Source: Prostheceraeus crozeri (taxonomy: Eukaryota; Platyhelminthes; Polycladida; Euryleptidae). Taken from it: a DNA stretch of 64,000 nucleotides. This document shows, piece after piece, positions 48,090 through 57,700 of the stretch (within the stretch, counting starts at the first letter, position 1; each line of letters begins with the position of its first letter). A program made the translations under genes and the position numbers. The notes beneath the pieces were generated by a model, which saw only the letters and a program-made list of their open reading frames with translations, was not told the DNA's origin and made no database searches. The stretch lies in the NCBI GenBank assembly GCA_907163375.1, contig CAJQUW010015384.1, positions 186,001 through 250,000 of the forward strand, written 5' to 3'.

Positions 48090-48652
48090 GTAAGCGACGG
48101 TCGTCGCTCTGAGCTCCCGATATCGGGTGTTTCAAAGGGCTCTATCTTTTGAAGTAGGCAAGCTATCTTCTTACTTCAAAGTTTGTATGATAGAGTTTGA
48201 TAGTGTCTTTACTACTGATAAAATTTTTTAAAAGTAGTATGAGTAGTAAAATGCGGAATTTTTTAAAAATTCTTAATTTTCAGTTTTTTCAAAGTTTTAA
48301 CATGTAGACTAAGGTTTTCAAGTATGCTGAGTTCAAATCTGCTATCAGATTTGAAATTTAACTATGTCTAAGGCAGCTTTGAGGGGTTAGATCCCAGCTA
48401 CTGATCACTACCTTTGACTCGGCGTTCCTGTTACCACTTCGGGGCAGTGACAATGATGTCTTCAGCTGTAAAGAGCGGGTATCGGGGAAGATCTCTCACT
48501 TCCCTAGTGATCAGTACAAGGCCTTCGGGCTGTCGACGGGATCGAGTGCCACTCACTACACTCAAATCTATCATTCCTGACTAAGTGTAATGCTTTAGGA
48601 ATATGACTGTACTACATGATTCCAAACTTATACAAATTTCATTATCTTACAG
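48090..48652 (+). other. Intron 1 of gene A, with paired RNA-like segments
   Basis: Donor GTAAGC, acceptor ttatcttacag. It contains the 12-bp palindrome CCCGATATCGGG (48117-48128), a perfect 10-bp-stem hairpin with CTAT loop (48332-48355), and ACTGATCACTA at 48400 complementary to TAGTGATCAGT at 48505, enclosing a locally GC-rich 94-base stretch, followed by GGCCTTCGGGCT (UUCG-type loop). May host a structured RNA. Confidence 0.5.
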
Positions 48653-48672
48653 CTAACGATAAAATCTCAGGC

Positions 48673-49863
48673 ATGGCTAATGATAAGAACAGAAAATATC
48701 ATATCAAAATGTGTGTGTGCGGTCGAATAAATCGCAGTGCGGACGCCAAGGCGCATGTCAAGAAGGCGGGCACCGGCCACATGATTATCTTGAATTGGGT
48801 TGCGTGTGTGAAGTGTAGAGTGCTGAAGGGTGATGAGGATGAGGCGCGTTTCTACAGAGTGCATGCTGACTGTAGTGGTGGTTTAGTGAGTGACTTGAGA
48901 TTTACGCAGTTGATTGTGGAAGAGAGGGAGCGAATGTTGGCGATCGAGCGAGAGGGTAAGGTTGAGAATGTTGTTGAGAATGTTGTTGAGAATGTTGTTG
49001 AGAATGATGAGTTGGCGAGAGCGGTTGCGTCGTTGGAGGCTGAGATTGAGCGAAAGAGAGTGCTTGAGAGTGATGATGAGGATGATGTGGATTTAGATAG
49101 GGAGCGTGTGAGGAAGCGTGTGAGGAAGTTGAGCTCTTCGTCGTCGGAGGTGTCAAACATTGTCATCACCGACCCCCCGAAGAGCTCATCTTCCCCAAAA
49201 GTGAAGAGTGGTGGGATTCGTGTGCAGTCGGCGAGGTGGTTGAAGGATGAAGAGAAGAGGCATGTTTCGCAGCAGATGGCGCATGATTTGTTGGTGAATA
49301 AGTATGAGAGTTTGAAGAAAGTGAAGGATGAAGTTGTGAAGGAGTTGGATGAGTTGAAAAAGAAGGAACTGAAGTCGAAGGAGGTAGCGGATGAGAATAT
49401 TAGAATGAGGCGTAGTGTGACTGATTTGAAGAATAAGACGCGAGAGTTGGAAGAGAAGAATGATGAGTGTGAGAAGAGGGCGAGTGCTGCGGAGAGAAGA
49501 ATGAGAGATGCAGAAGCGAAGTTTGAGGAGATGATGAAGGAGATGAGTGTGTTGAGAGCGAGGAATGTTGAGTTGGAGAGGACTGTGGCTCGGCGGGGTG
49601 ATGAGAGGCAGGCGTATGAGAAGTTGGAGCGCATGAGGGATGAGTGGGAACGTGTGAATGAGGATCGTTTGTTTGAATTTCACATCCCTATTCGGGATAA
49701 TCATTTGGCCGGCGAAGTACTCGTCAATCAAAATCTGGACGAGTCCATCCTATGTTATAACGGCCATCCGACGAAAAAATGTCTCCATGCCAGCCTGAGA
49801 ATGCGCGGCCATCTGCACAAATTTTCTATTCGGAAGCGCGCGAGACTGCCAAAGGATGGCTAA
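48673..49863 (+). CDS. Gene A: Cys/His-rich N-terminus plus long coiled coil, unrecognised
   Basis: 396 residues. The start at 48673 is chosen because an acceptor (AG at 48651-48652) lies just before it; an in-frame ATG at 48616 would be in the intron. Residues 14-67 hold CxC (14,16), H28, H36, CxxC (45,48), H64, C67, a likely zinc-binding fold. Residues 100-340 are charged heptad-like coiled coil, with a NVVE triple repeat near 105-116, an acidic patch and RKRVRKLSSSSS (possible nuclear signal). The last 60 residues (HIPIRDNHLAGEV onward) change in base use from G/A-rich to mixed, as if from another source. A 60-bp intron (49868-49927) follows the stop. Strong codon constraint over 1.19 kb argues for a real gene. 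Could be nuclear or chromosomal, but function is unknown to me. Confidence 0.7.
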   Translation: MANDKNRKYHIKMCVCGRINRSADAKAHVKKAGTGHMIILNWVACVKCRVLKGDEDEARFYRVHADCSGGLVSDLRFTQLIVEERERMLAIEREGKVENVVENVVENVVENDELARAVASLEAEIERKRVLESDDEDDVDLDRERVRKRVRKLSSSSSEVSNIVITDPPKSSSSPKVKSGGIRVQSARWLKDEEKRHVSQQMAHDLLVNKYESLKKVKDEVVKELDELKKKELKSKEVADENIRMRRSVTDLKNKTRELEEKNDECEKRASAAERRMRDAEAKFEEMMKEMSVLRARNVELERTVARRGDERQAYEKLERMRDEWERVNEDRLFEFHIPIRDNHLAGEVLVNQNLDESILCYNGHPTKKCLHASLRMRGHLHKFSIRKRARLPKDG

Positions 49864-49867
49864 CTTG

Positions 49868-49927
49868 GTAAGTGAAAAGTAAATAAGATAGTATATCCTA
49901 TTCTAATACATATCATTTTCATTGCAG
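49868..49927 (+). other. Short 3' intron of gene A
   Basis: CTTG/GTAAGT to TCATTGCAG, 60 bases, starting four bases after the gene A stop. A donor this close to the stop suggests that an alternative coding form could also exist, but the following sequence has only a short frame. Confidence 0.6.
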
Positions 49928-49979
49928 ATCTTTGCCCGCCTTCACCACCCCATCACGACACTCCCGAGAACGAACCATC

Positions 49980-50009
49980 GGCTCTCTTAAGGGCCACCTA
50001 GGGGCAAGA
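49980..50009 (+). terminator. Histone-type 3' stem-loop candidate downstream of gene A
   Basis: GGCTCTCTTAAGGGCC (49980-49995) makes a 6-bp stem with a 4-base loop, then ACCTA, then GGGGCAAGACATGA. The replication-dependent histone 3' element is GGCTCTTTTCAGAGCC, then ACCCA and, in sea urchin, a downstream CAAGAAAGA. Stem size, loop size and ACCYA all fit, and the G-U pair works only on the plus strand. Known users are intronless histone genes, so its use here would be unusual. Confidence 0.45.
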
Positions 50010-50018
50010 CATGATAGA

Positions 50019-50103
50019 ACCTCCACGCGGTTTGCCCTGGGCAGTCTTCGGACTGGCGAATACTATCATTAAGTTGAATCTGCTATCAGTCAACTTGAAC
50101 GTT
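50019..50103 (+). repeat. 85-bp structured direct repeat, copy 1
   Basis: Repeated at 50398-50482 with a single mismatch. It can form CAGTC-TTCG-GACTG (50042-50055, a UUCG tetraloop) and AAGTTGA ... CTG-CTAT-CAG ... TCAACTT (50071-50096). Lies between the gene A stem-loop and the gene B TATA box. Confidence 0.85.
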
Positions 50104-50120
50104 GCGTCGCGTTAGAGGGG

Positions 50121-50130
50121 TATATAAACC
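50121..50130 (+). promoter_or_regulatory. TATA box of gene B (TATATAAACC)
   Basis: Identical to the decamer at 48041. The ATG of gene B is only 39 bases after its first T, so the leader would be about ten bases, made of CATTT repeats. Confidence 0.6.
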
Positions 50131-50159
50131 ACTGCCTCTCATTTCATTTCATTTCAATC

Positions 50160-50456
50160 ATGCAGACGCCGAACAGTCAAGTCAGCTCTCCTCGCGGACC
50201 GCAGTTAAGGCCGCGAAATGTATTTGAGGAGTTTGTCAGGCTAGAGGAGCAAGACAGAGTTTATAATAATCTTGCTTGGATTGGCAATCCGATGACAGAA
50301 ACTGCTGTCAATCCAACGGAATGGCGCTACATTCCACTTCTTAGCCATGTACCAGTTAGTGTGGAAGTCGACAGTGCTACCAAAGAGAGAGTCAAAGACC
50401 TCCACGCGGTTTGCCCTGGGCAGTCATCGGACTGGCGAATACTATCATTAAGTTGA
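50160..50456 (+). CDS. Gene B: 98-residue unrecognised protein
   Basis: Starts MQTPNSQVSSPRGPQLRPRN, then VFEEFVRLEEQDRVYNNLAW and TEWRYIPLLSHVPVSVEVD. The last 19 codons are read through the second 85-bp repeat, so the true end may differ, for example by splicing before it. Ser/Pro/Arg-rich start then a folded-looking middle. No family recognised. Its position behind a TATA box and short leader makes it credible. Confidence 0.5.
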   Translation: MQTPNSQVSSPRGPQLRPRNVFEEFVRLEEQDRVYNNLAWIGNPMTETAVNPTEWRYIPLLSHVPVSVEVDSATKERVKDLHAVCPGQSSDWRILSLS

Positions 50457-50928
50457 ATCTGCTATCAGTCAACTTGAACGTTACAAATGAAGTTCGGTGT
50501 AATACTTCCTTTCGACGGGCGTTCCTGTAAAGGGCGGCGGTGAAACCCGTAGCTATGTATACCGCAAGGGACATTCGGCAATGGTCAATCTTGTTTAACC
50601 TCTCTGCGTCATGTTTGCAAGTGATTGCCTCTGTCTCAACGTAGTATGCATTCGCGTCAGGGCGACATTTAGCCAACTGTCGAAGGTTGCCTAAAACTTT
50701 CCATTGCATACGTTATGAGAACCATGAGTTCTACCTGTCTCTATCAATGAGACGAATTGATGAATGGAATGAAATGGGAGGACACTCACGCGCCACACGC
50801 AACATAACACACTTCTCTCTTCCGTAGTCTAACAAGCTCTTTACACATGGATCGCAGTCGATTGCTATCCCTGCATCAGAAGTGTAAGCTATCTTAATTT
50901 TATTTGACACTATTTCATCCATCATCAT
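50392..50928 (-). CDS. Gene C: two-exon unrecognised protein, about 145 aa
   Basis: Exon 1 (50790-50928) encodes MMMDEIVSNKIKIAYTSDAG, IAIDCDPCVKSLLDYGREKC and VMLRVA, ending at donor GTGAGT with one base left. Exon 2 (50392-50690, acceptor aaagttttag) starts with two bases, completing Arg, then NLRQLAKCRPDANAYYVETE, AITCKHDAERLN and MSLAVYIATGFTAALYR. The splice phase agrees, supporting a real gene. Four Cys in exon 1 and two in exon 2 suggest metal binding or disulphides. The last 30 codons run into the 85-bp repeat. Convergent with gene B and overlapping it by 65 bases. Family unknown. Confidence 0.55.
50398..50482 (+). repeat. 85-bp structured direct repeat, copy 2
   Basis: Offset 379 bases from copy 1; its UUCG loop is changed to ATCG while the 5-bp stem is kept. 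Overlaps the 3' ends of gene B and, on the other strand, of gene C. Confidence 0.85.
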
Positions 50929-50964
50929 CGTCCATATGAAATGTTTTAAGATTTACAAGTTAGA
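50821..50964. repeat. 144-bp duplication, copy 1 (covers gene C 5' exon)
   Basis: Identical by eye to 51027-51170, offset 206 bases. Covers the first 36 codons of gene C and about 36 bases upstream, ending in ATTTACAAGTTAGA, which is already the satellite core. Confidence 0.92.
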
Positions 50965-51026
50965 CTAAGCGTGCTACTATTTCCAAATGAAAAAGTATAC
51001 ATGGTTAAATCATCCACTTAAGCCCA

Positions 51027-51170
51027 TCCGTAGTCTAACAAGCTCTTTACACATGGATCGCAGTCGATTGCTATCCCTGCATCAGAAGTGTAAGCTATCT
51101 TAATTTTATTTGACACTATTTCATCCATCATCATCGTCCATATGAAATGTTTTAAGATTTACAAGTTAGA
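51027..51170. repeat. 144-bp duplication, copy 2 (dead copy of gene C exon start)
   Basis: Second copy, cut off before the donor, so not a usable exon. The sequence passes directly from its ACAAGTTAGA end into satellite monomers. Confidence 0.92.
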
Positions 51171-51740
51171 AATAAAGTTTCAATAGTGTATGCGTTAGAA
51201 ATAAAGGTGTAACTGTTTGTAAAAATAAGATCGCAAGATTTACTAGTTTACAAGTTAGACTAAGTGTAAATTAAAAATAAAATTATAACTGTTTCAAGAG
51301 TTTACAAGTTAGAAATTAAGTTTCAATGGTGTATACGTTAGAAATAAAGTTTTAGCTGTTTGTATATCAAAATAAAGTTTCAAGAGTTTACAAGTCAGAA
51401 ATAAAGTTTCAATAGTGTATATGTTAGAAATAAAGGTGTAACTGTTTGTAAAAATAAGATCGCAAGATTTACTAGTTTACAAGTTAGACTAAGTGTAAAT
51501 TAAAAATAAAATTATAACTGTTTCACGAGTTAAAGCGTTGATGCAACGATGAACAATTAATAAGCTGAAAAGTTTTAGATTCACTTTAACATTACCATAT
51601 GTTTACAGATAGAAATGCATCACAGCAAAGCTACTTCATGAGTTAGTTTGCCAGGAGTGTATCATCTCAAACTTTTACTCCGACTGTGGAACATTGATTT
51701 CCATGATGAAGATTTAAATAGTTAGATTCGATGACGAACA
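51171..51740. repeat. Irregular edge of the satellite array
   Basis: Satellite-like units mixed with unique DNA. A block of about 120 bases (AATAAAGGTGTAACTGTTTG, AAGATCGCAAGATTTACTAG) occurs at 51181-51300 and 51410-51529, offset about 229. About 200 bases of single-copy DNA at 51535-51740 separate it from the regular array. Confidence 0.75.
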
Positions 51741-54700
51741 AGATTTACTAGTTTACAAGTTGGACAAAGCGTTCTACTATTTGTAAATGAAAGATATCAT
51801 TTCAACAGTTTACCAGTTAGAAATAAAGTTTCAACAGTCTACAAGTTATAAATAAAGTTTCAACCGTTTACAAGTTAAAAATGAAGTTTTATCTGCTTGT
51901 ATGTCAGAAATGAAATAAAGCTTCACCAGTTTGAGAGTACAAAATAAAGTTTCAATAGTGTGTATGTTAAGAATAAAGTTTTATCTGTTTGTATGTTAGA
52001 AATAGAATGAAGTTTCACCAGTTTACAAGCTAAGAATAAAGTTCTATCTGTTTATATGTTAGAAATAAAATGAAGTTTCATCAGTTTACAAGTTAAGAAT
52101 AAAGTTTCAATAGTTTACAAGTTAAAAATAAAGTTTCAATAGTGTGTACGTTAGAAATATAGTTCTATTTGTTTATATGTTAGAAATAGAATGACGTTTC
52201 ATCAGTTTACAAGTTAAGAATAAAGTTCTATCTGTTTGTATGTTAGAAATAAAACAAAGTTTCAACCGTTAACAAGTTAAAAATAAAGTTTCAATAGTTT
52301 GCAAGTTAAAACTAATGTTTCACCAGTTGGCAAGTTAAGAATAAAGTTTTATCTGTTTGTATGATAGAAAGAAAACAAAGTTTCAACCGTTTACAAGTTA
52401 AAAATAAAGTTTCAATAGTTTACAAGTTAAAAATAAAGTTTCAATAGTGTGTACGTTAGAAATAAAGTTCTATTTGTTTATATGTTAGAAATAGAATGAC
52501 GTTTCACCAGTTTACAAGTTAAGAATAAAGTTCTATCTTTTTATATGTTAGAAATAAAATGAAGTTTCATCAGTTTACAAGTTAAGACTAAAGTTCTATC
52601 TGTTTGTATGTTAGAAATAAAACAAAGTTTCAACCGTTAACAAGTTAAAAATAAAGTTTCAATAGTTTGCAAGTTAAGAATAAAGTTTCAATAGTGTGTA
52701 CGATAGAAATAAAGTTCTATTTGTTTATATGTTAGAAATAGAATGAAGGTTCAACAGTTTACAAGTTATGAATAAAGTTTTATCTGCTTGTATGTCAGAA
52801 ATGAAATACAGCTTCACCAGTTTAAGAGCTAAAAATAAAGTTTCAATAGTGTGTATGTTAAGAATAAAGTTTTATCTGTTTGTATGTTAGAAATAGAATG
52901 AAGTTTCACCAGTTTACAAGCTAAGAATAAAGTTCTATCTGTTTATATGTTAGAAATAAAATGAAGTTTCATCAGTTTACAAGTTAAGAATAAAGTTTCA
53001 ATAGTTTACAAGTTAAAAATAAAGTTTCAATAGTGTGTACGTTAGAAATAAAGTTCTATTTGTTTATATGTTAGAAATAGAATGACATTTCACCAGTTTA
53101 CAAGTTAAGAATAAAGTTCTATCTGTTTGTATGTTAGAAATAGAATGAAGTTTCATCAGTTTACAAGTTAAGAATAAAGTTCTATCTGTTTGTATGTTAG
53201 AAATAAAACAAAGTTTCAACCGTTAACAAGTTAAAAATAAAGTTTCAATAGTTTGCAAGTTAAAACTAATGTTTCACCAGTTGGCAAGTTAAGAATAAAG
53301 TTTTATCTGTTTGTATGATAGAAAGAAAACAAAGTTTCAACCGTTTACAAGTTAAAAATAAAGTTTCAATAGTTTAAAAGTTACAAATAAAGTTTCAATA
53401 GTGTTTACGTTAGAAATAAAGTTCTATTTATTTATATGTTAGTAATAGAATGACGTTTCACCAGTTTACAAGTTAAGAATAAAGTTCTATCTTTTTATAT
53501 GCTAGAAATAAAATGAAGTTTCATCAGTTTACAAGTTAAGAATAAAGTTCTATCTGTTTGTATGTTAGAAATAAAACAAAGTTTCAACCGTTAACAAGTT
53601 AAAAATAAAGTTTCAATAGTTTGCAAGTTAAAACTAATGTTTCACCAGTTGGCAAGTTAAGAATAAAGTTTTATCTGTTTGTATGATAGAGATAAAACAA
53701 AGTTTCAACCGTTTACAAGTTAAAAATAAAGTTTCAATGGTTTACAAGTTAAAAATAAAGTTTCAATAGTGTGCATGTTCAGAATAAAGTTTTATCTGTT
53801 TGTATGTTAGAAATAAAATGAAGCTTCACCTGTTTACAAGCTAAGAATAAAGTTTTATCTGCTTGTATGTCAGAAATGAAATAAAGTTTCACCAGTTTAA
53901 GAGTTAAAAATAAAGTTTCAATAGTGTGTATGTTAAGAATAAAGTTCTATCTGTTTATATGTTAGAAATAGAATGAAGTTTCACCAGTTTACAAGTTAAG
54001 AATAAAGTTCTATCTGTTTGTATGTTAGAAATAAAGTTCTATCTGTTTATATGTTAGAAATAAAAAATGAAGGTTCACCAATTTACAAGTTAAGAATAAA
54101 GTTTTATCTGCTTGTATGTCAGAAATGAAATAAAGTTTCACCAGTTTAAAAGTTAAAAATAAAGTTTCAATAATGTGTACGTTAGAAATAAAGTTTCAAC
54201 CGTTTACAAGTTAAAAATAAAGTTTCAATAGTTTACAAGTTCAGAATAAAGTTTCAATAGTGTGTATGTTAAGAATAAAGTTTTATCTGTTTGTATGTTA
54301 GAAATAGAATGACGTTTCATCAGTTTACAAGTTAAGACTAAAGTTCTATCTGTTTGTATGTTAGAAATAAAACAAAGTTTCAACCGTAAACAAGTTAAAA
54401 ATAAAGTTTCAATAGTTTACAAGTTAAAACTAATGTTTCAATAGTGCATATGTTAAGAATAAAGTTTTATCTGTTTGTATGTTAGAAATAGAATGAAGTT
54501 TCACCAGTTCACAAGCTAAGAATAAAGTTCTATCTGTTTATATGTTAGAAATAAAATGAAGTTTCATCAGTTTACAAGTTAAGAATAAAGTTTCAATAGT
54601 TTACAAGTTACAAATAAAGTTTCAATAGTGTGTACGTTAGAAATAAAGTTCTATTTGTTTATATGTTAGAAATAGAATGACGTTTCACCAGTTTACAAGT

Positions 54701-57700
54701 TAAGAATAAAGTTCTATCTGTTTATATGTTAGAAATAAAATGAAGTTTCATCAGTTTACAAGTTAAGAATAAAGTTCTATCTGTTTGTATGTTAGAAATA
54801 AAACAAAGTTTCAACCGTTAACAAGTTAAAAATAAAGTTTCAATAGTTTGCAAGTTAAGGATAAAGTTTCAATAGTGTGTACGATAGAAATAAAGTACTA
54901 TTTGTTTATATGTTAGAAATAGAATGACGTTTCACCAGTTTACAAGTTAAGAATAAAGTTCTATCTTTTTATATGTTAGAAATAAAATGAAGTTTCATCA
55001 GTTTACAAGTTAAGACTAAAGTTCTATCTGTTTGTATGTTAGAAATAAAACAAAGTTTCAACCGTTAACAAGTTAAAAATAAAGTTTCAATAGTTTGCAA
55101 GTTAAGAATAAAGTTTCAATAGTGTGTACGATAGAAATAAAGTTCTATTTGTTTATATGTTAGAAATAGAATGAAGGTTCAACAGTTTACAAGTTATGAA
55201 TAAAGTTTTATCTGCTTGTATGTCAGAAATGAAATACAGCTTCACCAGTTTAAGAGTTAAAAATAAAGTTTCAATAGTGTGTATGTTAAGAATAAAGTTT
55301 TATCTGTTTGTATGTTAGAAATAGAATGAAGTTTCACCAGTTTACAAGCTAAGAATAAAGTTCTATCTGTTTATATGTTAGAAATAAAATGAAGTTTCAT
55401 CAGTTTACAAGTTAAGAATAAAGTTTCAATAGTTTACAAGTTACAAATAAAGTTTCAATAGTGTGTACGTTAGAAATAAAGTTCTATTTGTTTATATGTT
55501 AGAAATAGAATGACATTTCACCAGTTTACAAGTTAAGAATAAAGTTCTATCTGTTTGTATGTTAGAAATAGAATGAAGTTTCATCAGTTTACAAGTTAAG
55601 AATAAAGTTCTATCTGTTTGTATGTTAGAAATAAAACAAAGTTTCAACCGTTAACAAGTTAAAAATAAAGTTTCAATAGTTTTGCAAGTTAAAACTAATG
55701 TTTCACCAGTTGGCAAGTTAAGAATAAAGTTTTATCTGTTTGTATGATAGAGATAAAACAAAGTTTCAACCGTTTACAAGTTAAAAATAAAGTTTGAATG
55801 GTTTACAAGTTAAAAATAAAGTTTGAATAGTGTGCATGTTCAGAATAAAGTTCTATCTGTTTATATGTTCGAAATAGAATGACATTTCACCAGTTTACAA
55901 GTTAAGAATAAAGTTCTATCTGTTTATATGCTAGAAATAAAATGAAGTTTCATCAGTTTACAAGTTAAGAATAGAGTTCTATCTGTTTGTGTGTTAGAAA
56001 TAAAACAAAGTTTCAACCGTTAACAAGTTAAAAATAAAGTTTCAATAATTTGCAAGTTAAAACTAATGTTTCAATAGTGCGTATGTTAAGAATAAAGTTT
56101 TATCTGTTTGTATGTTAGAAATAAAATGAAGCTTCACCTGTTTACAAGCTAAGAATAAAGTTTCAATAATGTGTACGTTAGAAATAAAGTTTCAACCGTT
56201 TACAAGTTAAAAATAAAGTTTCAATAGTTTACAAGTTCAGATTAAAGTTTCAATAGTGTGTATGTTAAGAATAAAGTTTTATCTGTTTGTATGTTGGAAA
56301 TCGAATGAAGTTTCATCAGTTTGCAAGTTAAGAATAAAGTTCTATCTGTTTGTATGTTAGAAATAAAACAAAGTTTCAACCGTAAACAAGTTAAAAATAA
56401 AGTTTCAATAGTTTACAAGTTAAAACTAATGTTTCAATAGTGCATATGTTAAGAATAAAGTTTTATCTGTTTGTATGTTAGAAATAGAATGAAGTTTCAC
56501 CAGTTCACAAGCTAAGAATAAAGTTCTATCTGTTTATATGTTAGAAATAAAATGAAGTTTCATCAGTTTACAAGTTAAGAATAAAGTTTCAATAGTTTAC
56601 AAGTTACAAATAAAGTTTCAATAGTGTGTACGTTAGAAATAAAGTTCTATTTGTTTATATGTTAGAAATAGAATGACGTTTCACCAGTTTACAAGTTAAG
56701 AATAAAGTTCTATCTGTTTATATGTTAGAAATAAAATGAAGTTTCATCAGTTTACAAGTTAAGACTAAAGTTCTATCTGTTTGTATGTTAGAAATAAAAC
56801 AAAGTTTCAACCGTTAACAAGTTAAAAATAAAGTTTCAATAGTTTGCAAGTTAAGGATAAAGTTTCAATAGTGTGTACGATAGAAATAAAGTTCTATTTG
56901 CTTATATGTTAGAAATAGAATGACGTTTCACCAGTTTACAAGTTAAGAATAAAGTTCTATCTTTTTATATGTTAGAAATAAAATGAAGTTTCATCAGTTT
57001 ACAAGTTAAGACTAAAGTTCTATCTGTTTGTATGTTAGAAATAAAACAAAGTTTCAACCGTTAACAAGTTAAAAATAAAGTTTCAATAGTTTGCAAGTTA
57101 AGAATAAAGTTTCAATAGTGTGTACGATAGAAATAAAGTTGTATTTGTTTATATGTTAGAAAGAGAATGAAGGTTCAACAGTTTACAAGTTATGAATAAA
57201 GTTTTATCTGCTTGTATGTCAGAAATGAAATACAGCTTCACCAGTTTAAGAGTTAAAAATAAAGTTTCAATAGTGTGTATGTTAAGAATAAAGTTTTATC
57301 TGTTTCTATGTTAGAAATAGAATGAAGTTTCACCAGTTTACAAGCTAAGAATAAAGTTCTATCTGTTTATATGTTAGAAATAAAATGAAGTTTCATCAGT
57401 TTACAAGTTAAGAATAAAGTTTCAATAGTTTACAAGTTACAAATAAAGTTTCAATAGTGTGTACGTTAGAAATAAAGTTCTATTTGTTTATATGTTAGAA
57501 ATAGAATGACATTTCACCAGTTTACAAGTGAAGAATAAAGTTCTATCTGTTTGTATGTTAGAAATAGAATGAAGTTTCATCAGTTTACAAGTTAAGAATA
57601 AAGTTCTATCTGTTTGTATGTTAGAAATAAAACAAAGTTTCAACCGTTAACAAGTTAAAAATAAAGTTTCAATAGTTTGCAAGTTAAAACTAATGTTTCA

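Noticed and set aside
48852-49634. 260-codon minus-strand frame
   Set aside because: Ser/Phe/Leu-rich antisense of the G/A-biased coiled-coil gene A; the bias alone creates it.
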